Below, in pieces: positions 1 through 8,826 of a DNA stretch of 64,000 nt. Below the pieces are notes generated by a model that was not told the origin of the DNA, ran no database searches, and saw only the letters and a list, made by a program, of their open reading frames with translations. Made by a program: the position numbers and the translations under genes. The stretch's first letter is position 1. Each line of letters starts with the position of its first letter. The stretch comes from Microbulbifer celer (lineage in GTDB: Bacteria > Pseudomonadota > Gammaproteobacteria > Pseudomonadales > Cellvibrionaceae), in NCBI RefSeq assembly GCF_020991125.1, contig NZ_CP087715.1, forward strand, positions 62,001 through 126,000, given 5' to 3'.

Positions 1-1311
1 AGACCGGATACCCAATCGGCGTATGCCATGGTCGGGTTTGAAAACACCAGTACGAATCCATTCCTTAACTTTTCCGGTAATGTCGGTGTGCGTTATGTGC
101 GCAACGAAGTGGAAAGTGTGGGGAACTTTGTTTTCAACGGTGGTGCCACCTACTACCAGACCCTGGAAGATGCGAAGACTTCACTGGAAATGATCGGCGG
201 CATCGATAATCTGGAAGCCTGGCGAGAAGCGCATCCGGGCGAAGAGTTGCCGTTGACACTGACCAGTGTCACCAGTTCCTTTGATCGTACCGAGAGCTAT
301 ACCGGCGACTATTTCCTGCCGTCGTTCAATATCAAGTTCGATCCATTTGAAAACTGGATCTTCCGCTTTGCGCTGACCAAGACATTGACGCCACCCAGCT
401 ACGGAGACATTCGCGCCCAGGGTAGCGCCGGCATCAATTCCGTGGAGAACCCTCTCGGCGGGGGAAGTGATTCCGGATTGCCCGGTATTTTCACTGGCTA
501 TGGCTATACCTCGGGAAATTCCAACCTCAAACCGGAAATCTCACTGAACAAAGACTTCTCGGTTGAATGGTATCCGAGCCGCGGGACAACCATGCATATG
601 GCGCTGTTCCACAAGGCGATCGACAATAAGGTGCTCTATAACGATGTCGACTACGCCGCGAGTGACGTCTTCAGTGCGGATAAACCGTTATCCACCAGTA
701 CTGATGGCGGAGAGGCAATATTTGTCGATGGACCAATTAACGGTGCGGCGAGAATCAACTCGTACAAAACATCGACCGTAAAAGGGGTTGAGCTCGGTGG
801 GCGGACTTATTTCGACAGCCTGCCGGGCCGGTTGAGCGGCCTGGGTGTCGATGCGAACGTCACATACATCGACAGCAGTGCACCGGATTCGCTGGCGTAC
901 GATATGACCGGCGCGACCATGACTGGACTGCCACTTCCCGGAATGTCGAAGCTGAACTACAACGTGACGATGCTTTACGACTGGGATAAGTTCAGCGCAC
1001 GTCTGTCCTGGCAGTGGCGCGATCGCTATCTGATCACGACAAATGACAGCAGCACCACCAATAGTTATTCCGTTCCGGGGTCAGCGGAAGCGATTCAGTA
1101 TTCGCTGCCCATATACGGTTCTGCAGATGGTCGTCTCGACGGCAGTATCGCGTATCAGTTCACCGATAACGTGAACCTCAAGTTCAACGTGGCAAATATC
1201 ACCGACGAGATCACGGAAGCCGAAATGGAAGTCCTGCCGGGCAAGTTTGTCACGCGTAGCCATTTTATTTCCGATCGTCGCTACAGTCTGGACCTGGGGG
1301 TCAGGTTCTAA
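1..1311 (+). CDS. TonB-dependent receptor, C-terminal part (5' end outside window)
   Basis: The frame is open from base 1, so only the last 436 residues are present; the plug and N-terminus lie outside the window. The sequence alternates aromatic and polar residues as in a 22-strand outer-membrane beta barrel. It holds the typical receptor stretch FRFALTKTLTPPSYGDIRA and ends in a strand closing with Phe (DLGVRF), the usual outer-membrane assembly signal. It resembles the Xanthomonas-type receptors that import plant oligosaccharides. It lies 85 bp upstream of the halogenase-like pair, and a receptor followed by halogenase-like genes is a familiar arrangement in glycan loci of gammaproteobacteria and Caulobacter relatives. 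The substrate cannot be read from the sequence; an arabinose- or xylose-containing oligosaccharide is inferred from the neighbours. Confidence 0.9.
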   Translation, partial: RPDTQSAYAMVGFENTSTNPFLNFSGNVGVRYVRNEVESVGNFVFNGGATYYQTLEDAKTSLEMIGGIDNLEAWREAHPGEELPLTLTSVTSSFDRTESYTGDYFLPSFNIKFDPFENWIFRFALTKTLTPPSYGDIRAQGSAGINSVENPLGGGSDSGLPGIFTGYGYTSGNSNLKPEISLNKDFSVEWYPSRGTTMHMALFHKAIDNKVLYNDVDYAASDVFSADKPLSTSTDGGEAIFVDGPINGAARINSYKTSTVKGVELGGRTYFDSLPGRLSGLGVDANVTYIDSSAPDSLAYDMTGATMTGLPLPGMSKLNYNVTMLYDWDKFSARLSWQWRDRYLITTNDSSTTNSYSVPGSAEAIQYSLPIYGSADGRLDGSIAYQFTDNVNLKFNVANITDEITEAEMEVLPGKFVTRSHFISDRRYSLDLGVRF

Positions 1312-1396
1312 TGACGCACCAGGTGCCTTTCGAGGCGCTGCGTCGCCCCGCGCCCGCATCCTCGGCGCGGGGTATCGGTGAGTTGGGGGGATCGCA

Positions 1397-2953
1397 ATGA
1401 CCAGAAAAATCCTGATTGTCGGCGGCGGGACCGCGGGTTGGATCAGCGCGGCCTACCTCGCGCAAATGCTGTCTGCAGACCTGCCCGGCGGTGCGTCGAT
1501 TACCCTGGTGGAATCGGAGGATATTGGCATCCTCGGGGTTGGCGAGGGGACCTTTCCAATCATCCGCAGGACGCTCAGCCGCATCGGTCTTGATGAAACG
1601 GATTTGATCCGGGAGGCGGACGCCACCTTCAAGCAGGGCGTCCGCTTCCAGGGTTGGAAGTCCAATCCGGGCACTGGAAGCGATGATTGGTTCCTGCATC
1701 CATTTCAGGTGAACGCACAGCATACGGATATGGACCTATTGCCATATTGGTTGCTCGGTGTTGCCGGTAAGGTGCCATGGGCAGAGGCCAGTACGGTACA
1801 GGGGCGTGCCGTTGAAGCGATGCGTGCGCCGAAGTTGATTACCCACTCGAACTATGACGGGCCGCTTAATTACGCGTATCACTTCGATGCGGTGAAGTTT
1901 GCCGCGGTGGTTCGCCGCCGTGCGATGGAGTTGGGAGTGGCGCGGATTGTGGACACCATCGACGAAGTCCGCCTGGACGAGCATGGGGCTATCGCTTCAT
2001 TGCAGGCGCGGGAGAGCGGTGAGCTGCAGGCGGATCTCTATATCGACTGCAGCGGTTCCCGGGCGCGATTGATCGGTGAGGCACTGGGATCGGAATTTAC
2101 TTCCTATCGCGATCAGCTGTTCTGCAATCGCGCCCTGGCGATACAGATACCCTACGATCGTCCCGACACTCCGATTCCATCCTGTACTTATACCAGTGCA
2201 CAAAATAGCGGATGGATCTGGGACATCGGCCTGCAAAGCCGTCGAGGTGTTGGCCACGTCTATTCTTCGGATCACTGCAGCGATGACGCCGCGCTGGCGG
2301 CACTACAGCGATATCTGGGGCCAGGTGCCAGTGACCTGCCGCACCGTAAGTTGTCGTTCGAAGCCGGGTTTCGCAAGACGCAGTGGCACAAGAACTGCGT
2401 TGCTATTGGGATGTCTGCGGGCTTCATTGAGCCGCTGGAAGCTACCGGCATCAGCTTTGCCGAAGTTGCCGTGCTGATTCTCAGTGGCCTGTTTCCCTGG
2501 TCGGGAGATTATGAGCTGGCCGCAAAGCAGTTCAATGCGCAGATGAACACCCGCTATGAGCATGTGATCGACTTCATCAAAATGCACTATTGCCTGAGTC
2601 AGCGGACGGATTCCGCATTCTGGCACGACAACCGTACACCCTCATCCATCTCTGACAGCCTGCAAGACCGATTGGCGCAATGGCGGCACCGGCCGCCGTC
2701 TTTTCTCGACGTGGATGCAAGCCACGATATTTTCGACGAGACCAGTTGGCAATACATCCTCTACGGCATGGGATTTCAGACCGATATTGGTCCCCGTGCC
2801 GGCGCCCTGCGCTTTTATGAAGACGCGCGGCGCGAGTTTGACAGCATCCGTCGCCAGAGCGACAAGGCGCTCAGGGTCATGCCGACGCACCGCGCATTGG
2901 TGGACGCTGTCGTTGCCGGCGGCTTCCGCCCCTCGCGGGGGCCACAGCGATGA
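1397..2953 (+). CDS. Tryptophan-halogenase-family flavoprotein 1
   Basis: This 518-residue protein belongs to the flavin-dependent tryptophan halogenase family (PrnA/RebH-like). The FAD-binding GGGTAGW motif lies near residue 9. The family catalytic lysine is at K79 (TFKQG), and the catalytic glutamate region is FIEPLEATGI with E345. The halogenase signature WxWxIP is altered to WIWDIG at 273-278, with the proline lost. Known members halogenate tryptophan or other aromatics using FADH2 from a separate reductase; no reductase is in this window. The gene overlaps the next one by ATGA, so the two are almost certainly co-translated. Members in TonB-receptor/glycosidase loci have no established role, and true halogenation is not implied. 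There is no signal peptide, so it is probably cytoplasmic. Confidence 0.88.
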   Translation: MTRKILIVGGGTAGWISAAYLAQMLSADLPGGASITLVESEDIGILGVGEGTFPIIRRTLSRIGLDETDLIREADATFKQGVRFQGWKSNPGTGSDDWFLHPFQVNAQHTDMDLLPYWLLGVAGKVPWAEASTVQGRAVEAMRAPKLITHSNYDGPLNYAYHFDAVKFAAVVRRRAMELGVARIVDTIDEVRLDEHGAIASLQARESGELQADLYIDCSGSRARLIGEALGSEFTSYRDQLFCNRALAIQIPYDRPDTPIPSCTYTSAQNSGWIWDIGLQSRRGVGHVYSSDHCSDDAALAALQRYLGPGASDLPHRKLSFEAGFRKTQWHKNCVAIGMSAGFIEPLEATGISFAEVAVLILSGLFPWSGDYELAAKQFNAQMNTRYEHVIDFIKMHYCLSQRTDSAFWHDNRTPSSISDSLQDRLAQWRHRPPSFLDVDASHDIFDETSWQYILYGMGFQTDIGPRAGALRFYEDARREFDSIRRQSDKALRVMPTHRALVDAVVAGGFRPSRGPQR

Positions 2954-4497
2954 GCTTGAATACCGCGTCCGATAGGGCACTCGTCAGGAACGTAGTTATC
3001 GTCGGTGGCGGCACCTCCGGCTGGATGTGTGCTGCGGCCATCGCACGTATGGCGCCGCCCGGTCTGACTGTCACACTGGTGGAGTCCGAAGAGATCGGCA
3101 CGATCGGTGTCGGCGAGGCAACCATTCCCACATTAATCGAGTTCAACCGCTTTCTGGGGCTCAATGAGAACGATGTTCTGCGGTACTGTGGAGGAACCTT
3201 CAAGCTCGGGATCGAGTTCGTCGATTGGCTGGGCGCAGGGGAGCGATACTTCCACCCGTTTGGCCTGTTTGGTCGCGACACCCCTGAATTTGCCTTTCAT
3301 CAGTTGTGGCTGCGACTGAAAGCCATGTCGGAGAATGGCGCGGCACCTGCCGACACCGCCGGTAGAATCCATGATTACAATCTTTGCTCGGTGGCGGCGG
3401 CACGAGGTCGGTTTTCTCCTCCGAGTATGGAGAGTGACACCATTCTGTCGACCATGCGCCATGCCTATCATTTTGATGCCAACCTTTATGGACAATTACT
3501 GCGCGGTTACGCCGAGCAAAAAAACGTTCGCCGGGTGGAAGGGAAGGTGGTCGATGTTGCACGAGACCCGGAGCTTGGCCTGATCCGATCGGTGAGTTTG
3601 AGTGATGGCCGGGCCATTGCCGGCGATTTGTTCATCGACTGCAGTGGCTTCCGGTCGCTGTTGATCGGGGATGCCCTGGGCAGTGACTTTATCGACTGGA
3701 GCCATTATCTGCCGTGTGACCGCGCGCTCGCCTTCCCTACCGCACGGATTGGTTCAGCGGTGCCATTCACACGGGCTACCGCAGACCGGGCTGGCTGGCG
3801 CTGGCAGATTCCCCTGCAACAGCGCAGCGGCAACGGCTATGTCTATGCTAGCGATTTCATCGACGAGCAAGAGGCACTCCGGCAGCTCCTCGACAGCGCC
3901 GAGGGCACCCCGCTCGCTGACCCGCGGCCACTGCGTTTCCGCACTGGCCACCGCCGCGTTTTCTGGGAAAAAAACTGTATTGCGATCGGCCTTGCCGGTG
4001 GCTTTATCGAACCACTGGAGTCGACGAGTATTCACCTGGCGCAGGTGGGGATCCAACGGCTAATTAATCTTTGGCCGGGGCGTGGCGTCAATGCCGCCGA
4101 AGTGGCGCATTACAACCGGGCGATGCGTATGGATTACGAGCGCATTCGCGATTTTATCGTGCTGCACTACCACGCCGCGCAGCGCAGCGATTCTGAGTTC
4201 TGGCGCTATGTCGGAAATATGGAGATCCCGGATACCCTTGCGAGCAGACTGGATATGTTCCGCGCAAATGGGCGAATTATTCCCGATCCCGAAGATTTGT
4301 TCACTGAACATAGCTGGCTGGCGGTGATGCTGGGGCAGGGCATCAAGCCGCGGAATTACGATGCACTGGTGAGTCGTATACCCGAGCGCGCGCTTATATA
4401 CAACATGCGACAGCTGAAAGACGCGGTTGAAAAAACCGCGATGTCACTGCCAACACATCAAGACTATATCGACCGTCACTGTGCTGTACGAGTATGA
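2950..4497 (+). CDS. Tryptophan-halogenase-family flavoprotein 2
   Basis: A 515-residue paralogue of the upstream gene, overlapping it by 4 bp. It keeps the dinucleotide-binding GGGTSGW motif near residue 20, lysine K85 (TFKLG), an intact WxWxIP motif (WRWQIP, 283-288) and the catalytic glutamate E354 in FIEPLEST. By motif content it could be a functional halogenase, unlike its neighbour whose WxWxIP is degraded. Its stop overlaps the start of the GH43 gene by ATGA, so receptor, halogenase pair and glycosidase probably form one transcript. The substrate is unknown. The pairing of one intact and one altered member suggests a heteromeric or divided function, which is inference only. Confidence 0.88.
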   Translation: MSLNTASDRALVRNVVIVGGGTSGWMCAAAIARMAPPGLTVTLVESEEIGTIGVGEATIPTLIEFNRFLGLNENDVLRYCGGTFKLGIEFVDWLGAGERYFHPFGLFGRDTPEFAFHQLWLRLKAMSENGAAPADTAGRIHDYNLCSVAAARGRFSPPSMESDTILSTMRHAYHFDANLYGQLLRGYAEQKNVRRVEGKVVDVARDPELGLIRSVSLSDGRAIAGDLFIDCSGFRSLLIGDALGSDFIDWSHYLPCDRALAFPTARIGSAVPFTRATADRAGWRWQIPLQQRSGNGYVYASDFIDEQEALRQLLDSAEGTPLADPRPLRFRTGHRRVFWEKNCIAIGLAGGFIEPLESTSIHLAQVGIQRLINLWPGRGVNAAEVAHYNRAMRMDYERIRDFIVLHYHAAQRSDSEFWRYVGNMEIPDTLASRLDMFRANGRIIPDPEDLFTEHSWLAVMLGQGIKPRNYDALVSRIPERALIYNMRQLKDAVEKTAMSLPTHQDYIDRHCAVRV

Positions 4498-6158
4498 CTA
4501 TGAAAAAGATAGAAACTATAAGAACGTTATTATTGTTGCCAATATTTACTGTTTTTTCCGTCTGCGGATACGCGCAAGCGTTCAAGCCCGGCGAAAACCC
4601 GATTTTCAGAAATATCTTTACCGCCGACCCAGCCCCATTGGTCGTTGACGATACCCTGTATGTTTATGTTGGTCACGACGAGGCCGGCGAAGGCCAGATG
4701 TTCAATATCACGGAATGGGTCGTGTACTCCACCACGGATATGAAGAACTGGACGTTTCACGACTCGGTTATGAAGCCTACCGATTTTGATTGGGCTGTCA
4801 GGGACGCCTGGGCTTCCCAGGTGATTGAAAAAGACGGGAAGTTCTGGTTCTACACAACCGTGGAGCATGGACCACCACACAATGCCAAGGCTATTGGCGT
4901 CGCCGTCGCGGATTCCCCGTTGGGACCGTTCAGGGATGCAAAAGGCTCCGCTCTGGTCTATGACGGTATGACCCCCACGCCGGAAGATCCACACGACTGG
5001 GACGATATTGACCCGACCGTATTTACGGATGATGACGGCACGACCTGGGTTGCCTGGGGCAACATGCATTTGTACCTGGCCAAGCTAAAGGCCAACATGA
5101 TTGAGTTTGACGGACCGATTCAGGAAATATACCTGCCCAATTACACCGAGGGGCCCTGGCTGCACAAACGCGAGGACGTGTATTACCTGACCTATCCCTG
5201 CTTTGCGCATCAGAATATGTATGAAAAAATGTGTTATGCCACTGCGCCCCGAATTACAGGCGAGTGGACCTACCAGGGTATCCTTACCGACCGCACTGAA
5301 AATAGCTTTACGATCCACCCCGGCATCGTCGAATACAAGGACCAGTGGTATTTCTTCTATCACGACGCCAAACTTTCAATAGATGGTGTATCCGGGGCCA
5401 TGGGCCGACGGTCTGTTGCCGTTCAGTACCTCTATTACAACGAAGACGGCACCATCAAACCGATTACGCAGACCAAAGATGGCGTGAGCTTCCCGCCCAA
5501 ATCGCCAGAAAGTTACCAAGGGCCGGTTTTTAATCCCGCAGGTCCTTTGGTCGCGATAACAAGCGATATCCAAGTCACGCAGGATATCGCGATCGCGGCA
5601 ACAGAGTGGAAAGGCACACCGGTATTGCAGACCACCGGTGATCCTTACCAAACGGCAATCATCCCGGAGAGTTTCAATCGTAGTGATCAGGGTGCCGCCA
5701 CCCTGGGGCAAGTATTTCGTCCGGATGTCGACTTCAGGTTGCGTGAGGTCAGCCTGTACGTCGGAGACGGGCTTGGAACCACTGAATCTGAAGGGGTGAC
5801 GCTGGCGCTTTACGAATTCGACGAAGATGTCGCGAATAGGGACGATAGGTATTCGTACGTAGTAGGAAATAATCTTCTGGGCCCAGATCACGACCTGAAA
5901 ATCAATTATACACCTCAAGCGCAGGGATTGCTTCAGCTGCGGTTGGACGAATCTCGCCAACCTGTTTTACATGCGGGTAGAAGCTATGTTCTGGAACTGC
6001 AGGGAGTGCGCGGTTCGGCGCCACTTTTCTGGCGTAGGACGAAGACCGATACGTATCCGGGTGGTGCTGCGTATCAGGATCGATCACTGATTGAAAACGA
6101 TCCGAACGCGGGCGATTTTGGCTTGGCACTATATGGGGATACGCTCGTAGGGCGATGA
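4494..6158 (+). CDS. GH43 glycosidase with unassigned C-terminal domain
   Basis: A secreted 554-residue five-bladed propeller glycosidase of family GH43, probably an alpha-L-arabinofuranosidase or beta-xylosidase. An N-terminal signal peptide ends near GYAQA (about residue 29). The catalytic base is in TADPA (D45), the pKa-modulating Asp in DDIDPTVF (D173), and the likely acid is Glu in NYTEGPW (E219). The propeller ends near residue 350. Residues about 375-550 form a separate beta-rich domain (for example LREVSLYVGDGLG and LYEFDEDV) that I cannot assign; it may bind carbohydrate. The start at 4494 overlaps the halogenase stop by ATGA; ATG 4500 in the same frame is an alternative. The catalytic part closely resembles the GH43 at 35041. 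Confidence 0.85.
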   Translation: MTMKKIETIRTLLLLPIFTVFSVCGYAQAFKPGENPIFRNIFTADPAPLVVDDTLYVYVGHDEAGEGQMFNITEWVVYSTTDMKNWTFHDSVMKPTDFDWAVRDAWASQVIEKDGKFWFYTTVEHGPPHNAKAIGVAVADSPLGPFRDAKGSALVYDGMTPTPEDPHDWDDIDPTVFTDDDGTTWVAWGNMHLYLAKLKANMIEFDGPIQEIYLPNYTEGPWLHKREDVYYLTYPCFAHQNMYEKMCYATAPRITGEWTYQGILTDRTENSFTIHPGIVEYKDQWYFFYHDAKLSIDGVSGAMGRRSVAVQYLYYNEDGTIKPITQTKDGVSFPPKSPESYQGPVFNPAGPLVAITSDIQVTQDIAIAATEWKGTPVLQTTGDPYQTAIIPESFNRSDQGAATLGQVFRPDVDFRLREVSLYVGDGLGTTESEGVTLALYEFDEDVANRDDRYSYVVGNNLLGPDHDLKINYTPQAQGLLQLRLDESRQPVLHAGRSYVLELQGVRGSAPLFWRRTKTDTYPGGAAYQDRSLIENDPNAGDFGLALYGDTLVGR

Positions 6159-6165
6159 TCTCAAT

Positions 6166-7329
6166 ATGAACGGTATTGTTTTCAATTTTCATGATGTCGT
6201 ACTCTTGTTTATTGCCGGTGAGTGCGGCTTGCTGGCAATACTGTTTCTGGCCTGTCGAGGCATTAATCCACGGGCACACACGCTGCTAGCAATGTTCTTG
6301 ATTTTTAACATGCTGGTTGCGGTCGATACGCTCATGTACTGGGGTGAAGCATTTCGCTACTGGGTGTTTCATCTATCGCCTGATCTATTCTTTCTTTTTG
6401 GGTTTGCCTATTTTCTGCAAGGTCCTGCGCTCTACTTTTATGTGCGGTTGATGACAAGTCGCAACTTTTCATTTCGTCGGACGCATATACTGCACCTGCT
6501 TCCGGCAATTGCTGCACAGCTTTATCTCTATTTTGCATACCACCGACACCCGGAAGATATTCAGGGTGAACTCGTTCTTAGCCTGAAAATTTTCAATTTT
6601 ACGAGTGGTTATCACGACATTTTTTTGACGACGCAAAAATCCATTGTGGTGGCTTATGGGATAGCCTGTTTTTTTACTATCTCCCGCGGCTGTGATCTTT
6701 TCAAACGTCAGCGTTCGAAAAATAGGGGCACCCTATTAGTATGGTTGTACCTGTTGGTCGGCGGATTCCTACTGGTCTGGTTCTGGGGCCTCATTACACA
6801 CATCTTTGGCATATATCGGCCCAGTGGTGCCAGCGACATGATGGGAGTCACCGGCAATTATATGACCGTTGTACTGACCAATGTCCTGGTGTTCTACAGC
6901 CTGCTAAGTTCGGGCGTTTTCGGCGGTCTCCGTCAGTATATGAATGCCGCTCAGACCGAAGACCCCGCGCCGGTTGACCCTCGCCTTGAAGAGCGGGTCT
7001 GCGCAGCCATGGAAAGTGGCAAGCTGTTTCTCAACCCCAGGCTGACCGTAGAAGAGTTCGCCGGGCATGTGAATCTTCCGCCGCGACAGGTTTCTTCGGC
7101 GATAAAGCGCCGGTATGGATGCAACTTTCTTGAGTACGTCAACAGCTACCGCGTGGAGGAGGCAAAAATCGGCCTGGCCGACCCCGCGAATCGCGACGAA
7201 TCGGTACTGGATATTGCATCTAAATCCGGCTTTAACAGTAAAGCCACATTCAATCGGTTCTTCAAGAAGTTTGCCGGCGTTACACCGACTGAGTACCGGC
7301 GTCGTTGCCTGTCCGGCCTGCTCGATTGA
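6166..7329 (+). CDS. Membrane-anchored AraC-family transcriptional regulator
   Basis: A 387-residue protein with an N-terminal membrane region (about residues 1-250, roughly seven hydrophobic helices) and a C-terminal AraC/XylS DNA-binding domain (about 285-385). The two helix-turn-helix units are visible in LTVEEFAGHVNLPPRQVSS and in VLDIASKSGFNSKATFNRFF followed by GVTPTEYRR. There is no cupin sugar-binding domain, so any signal should be sensed by or through the membrane part. It starts 7 bp after the GH43 stop and is very likely the last gene of the receptor-halogenase-GH43 transcription unit. It probably controls this unit or the hydrolase genes downstream; a perfect dyad at 7359-7381 lies directly behind it. 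Confidence 0.87.
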   Translation: MNGIVFNFHDVVLLFIAGECGLLAILFLACRGINPRAHTLLAMFLIFNMLVAVDTLMYWGEAFRYWVFHLSPDLFFLFGFAYFLQGPALYFYVRLMTSRNFSFRRTHILHLLPAIAAQLYLYFAYHRHPEDIQGELVLSLKIFNFTSGYHDIFLTTQKSIVVAYGIACFFTISRGCDLFKRQRSKNRGTLLVWLYLLVGGFLLVWFWGLITHIFGIYRPSGASDMMGVTGNYMTVVLTNVLVFYSLLSSGVFGGLRQYMNAAQTEDPAPVDPRLEERVCAAMESGKLFLNPRLTVEEFAGHVNLPPRQVSSAIKRRYGCNFLEYVNSYRVEEAKIGLADPANRDESVLDIASKSGFNSKATFNRFFKKFAGVTPTEYRRRCLSGLLD

Positions 7330-7358
7330 ACGTGGCGTCATGGGAGCCCCGCGCGTCT

Positions 7359-7381
7359 CAATTTTTGTTGAACAAAAATTG
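7359..7381. promoter_or_regulatory. Perfect 11-bp AT-rich dyad, possible operator
   Basis: Two 11-base arms, CAATTTTTGTT and AACAAAAATTG, are perfect inverted repeats separated by one base. The 1-nt spacer argues against an RNA hairpin terminator and favours a protein-binding dyad. It lies between the AraC-type regulator gene and the GH16 gene, about 200 bp before the latter's start. Function is inferred from position only. Confidence 0.45.
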
Positions 7382-7577
7382 CAGCTTTACCTACTGCGGC
7401 GGGCGTATCAGGCTTTGCGGGCCATCGCCTGATCGGCAAGCCGTTCTATGTGGTGCAGGCGCTTGGGGGCCGAGCTACCCGTGTGCCGCTGAGCATGCAG
7501 GATTGATGCTCGGGAGAGCACTGGAGGCTTTTTCAGATTCAGATAAACATTGTTCGTATCTTCAGGGAGGAGCGACT

Positions 7578-8732
7578 ATGTTCCACTCAACCTTTCATGC
7601 AATACGGGCGGCACTTATTGCCGTCGTGGCACTTGGACCCTTGGCCGTTGACGCCAAGCCATATAAGGCCGCGGAAATTTTTACCAATAACAGTCAACTC
7701 TACGGTAAGTACGTGTTTCGGATGCGCGCGGCTGAAGGCAGCGGAATCATTTCCAATTTTTTCCTGTGGAAAGAGGGTTCTGAACTTGCGGGCGTGACCT
7801 GGGAGGAGGTCGATATTGAAGTCTTCGGCAAGAATCAGGGTCGCGAATGGCAAAGCAATATCATTACCGGCCTGGACAGTCGGGTCACTTCCGAGCAGGT
7901 GCACAATGCCGGTGTGTCTCTCGCCGAGGACTACCATACCTACAGTATTGAATGGACGCCCCAATGGGTGCGCTGGCTGGTGGACGGGCAGGTGGTGCGA
8001 GAGACGCAGGGCGGGCAGGCCGGCGACCTGATCAGCCCCGCGCAGGCACGCTTCAATTTCTGGCCACCGAATATTCCGGCCTGGGTCGGTCCCTGGAACG
8101 ACAGCATTCTGCCGGTGCATATGTTCGTCAACTGGGTGGAGTATCACAGTTGGAACGGCGCGGGCTTCACCTTTGAGTGGCGGGACGACTTCAATGCGTT
8201 CGACAGCGACCGCTGGGGCGTGGCCGACTGGACTTTCGCGGAAAACCGCGCGGATTTCGCACCGGCCAACGTGGCGACCGTCAACGGCTATCTGGTGCTG
8301 TCCCTGACTCACGAGGGACAGGAAGGCTTCAACGGAACCCCTCCCGGGGACAATAACGGAAGCTCGAGCTCGTCATCCAGCGGTTCATCCGGGTCATCGA
8401 GCTCATCTGGTTCATCCAGCTCATCGTCCAGTTCGTCGAGCGGCAGTTCGTCCTCTAGTGGCTCGGGCGGCGGTAATGTGTACCCGGTAGTTTCTGGGGG
8501 GCAGTCGGGTAATTTCAACACCAGCGGAGCCTACGGCTTCCGTACCCAGGACTCGATTTCCGGCTGGGGTGTCTCGAACTTCTCCGGGCGCTCGATTTCT
8601 GTGACCGTGAATGGCTCCGGTACTGCAGTGACTTCTCCCGGTGCGCCTTTGCCACAGAAGGGCTCCGGTGACTACTACATTTTTGAAGCCAGTGAAGGAG
8701 ATTTTCCGTGGGCTTCAGTCTATTGGTGGTAA
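7578..8732 (+). CDS. GH16 beta-1,3-1,4-glucanase, circularly permuted, with poly-Ser linker
   Basis: A 384-residue secreted lichenase-type enzyme. I start it at ATG 7578 because GGAGG sits 7-8 bases upstream and a signal peptide (ending VDAKP) follows; the frame is open further upstream but without a start signal. The active site is WEEVDIEVFGK: nucleophile E77, helper D79, acid/base E81. The segment FEWRDDFNAFDSDRWG (from residue 199), which opens ordinary GH16 lichenases, lies after the active site here. This is the permuted order known from Fibrobacter succinogenes 1,3-1,4-beta-glucanase, whose sequence this one closely resembles. A serine-rich linker (about 258-300) leads to an unassigned module of about 80 residues ending ASVYWW. 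It would cut mixed-linkage glucans outside the cell. Confidence 0.9.
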   Translation: MFHSTFHAIRAALIAVVALGPLAVDAKPYKAAEIFTNNSQLYGKYVFRMRAAEGSGIISNFFLWKEGSELAGVTWEEVDIEVFGKNQGREWQSNIITGLDSRVTSEQVHNAGVSLAEDYHTYSIEWTPQWVRWLVDGQVVRETQGGQAGDLISPAQARFNFWPPNIPAWVGPWNDSILPVHMFVNWVEYHSWNGAGFTFEWRDDFNAFDSDRWGVADWTFAENRADFAPANVATVNGYLVLSLTHEGQEGFNGTPPGDNNGSSSSSSSGSSGSSSSSGSSSSSSSSSSGSSSSSGSGGGNVYPVVSGGQSGNFNTSGAYGFRTQDSISGWGVSNFSGRSISVTVNGSGTAVTSPGAPLPQKGSGDYYIFEASEGDFPWASVYWW

Positions 8733-8826
8733 GGAAGTTTTCCTGAAAAGGCGATGATCTTCGGTATCCGAAGTAGAGGATTACAGAAGAGAGAATAACG
8801 GTAAAAATAAACTCTGGGAAAAACAT

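Noticed and set aside
8362..8470. Serine-codon-rich low-complexity DNA considered as a separate repeat element
   Set aside because: It simply encodes the poly-serine linker of the GH16 protein; similar linkers occur in the esterase and the GH11-CE4 protein.
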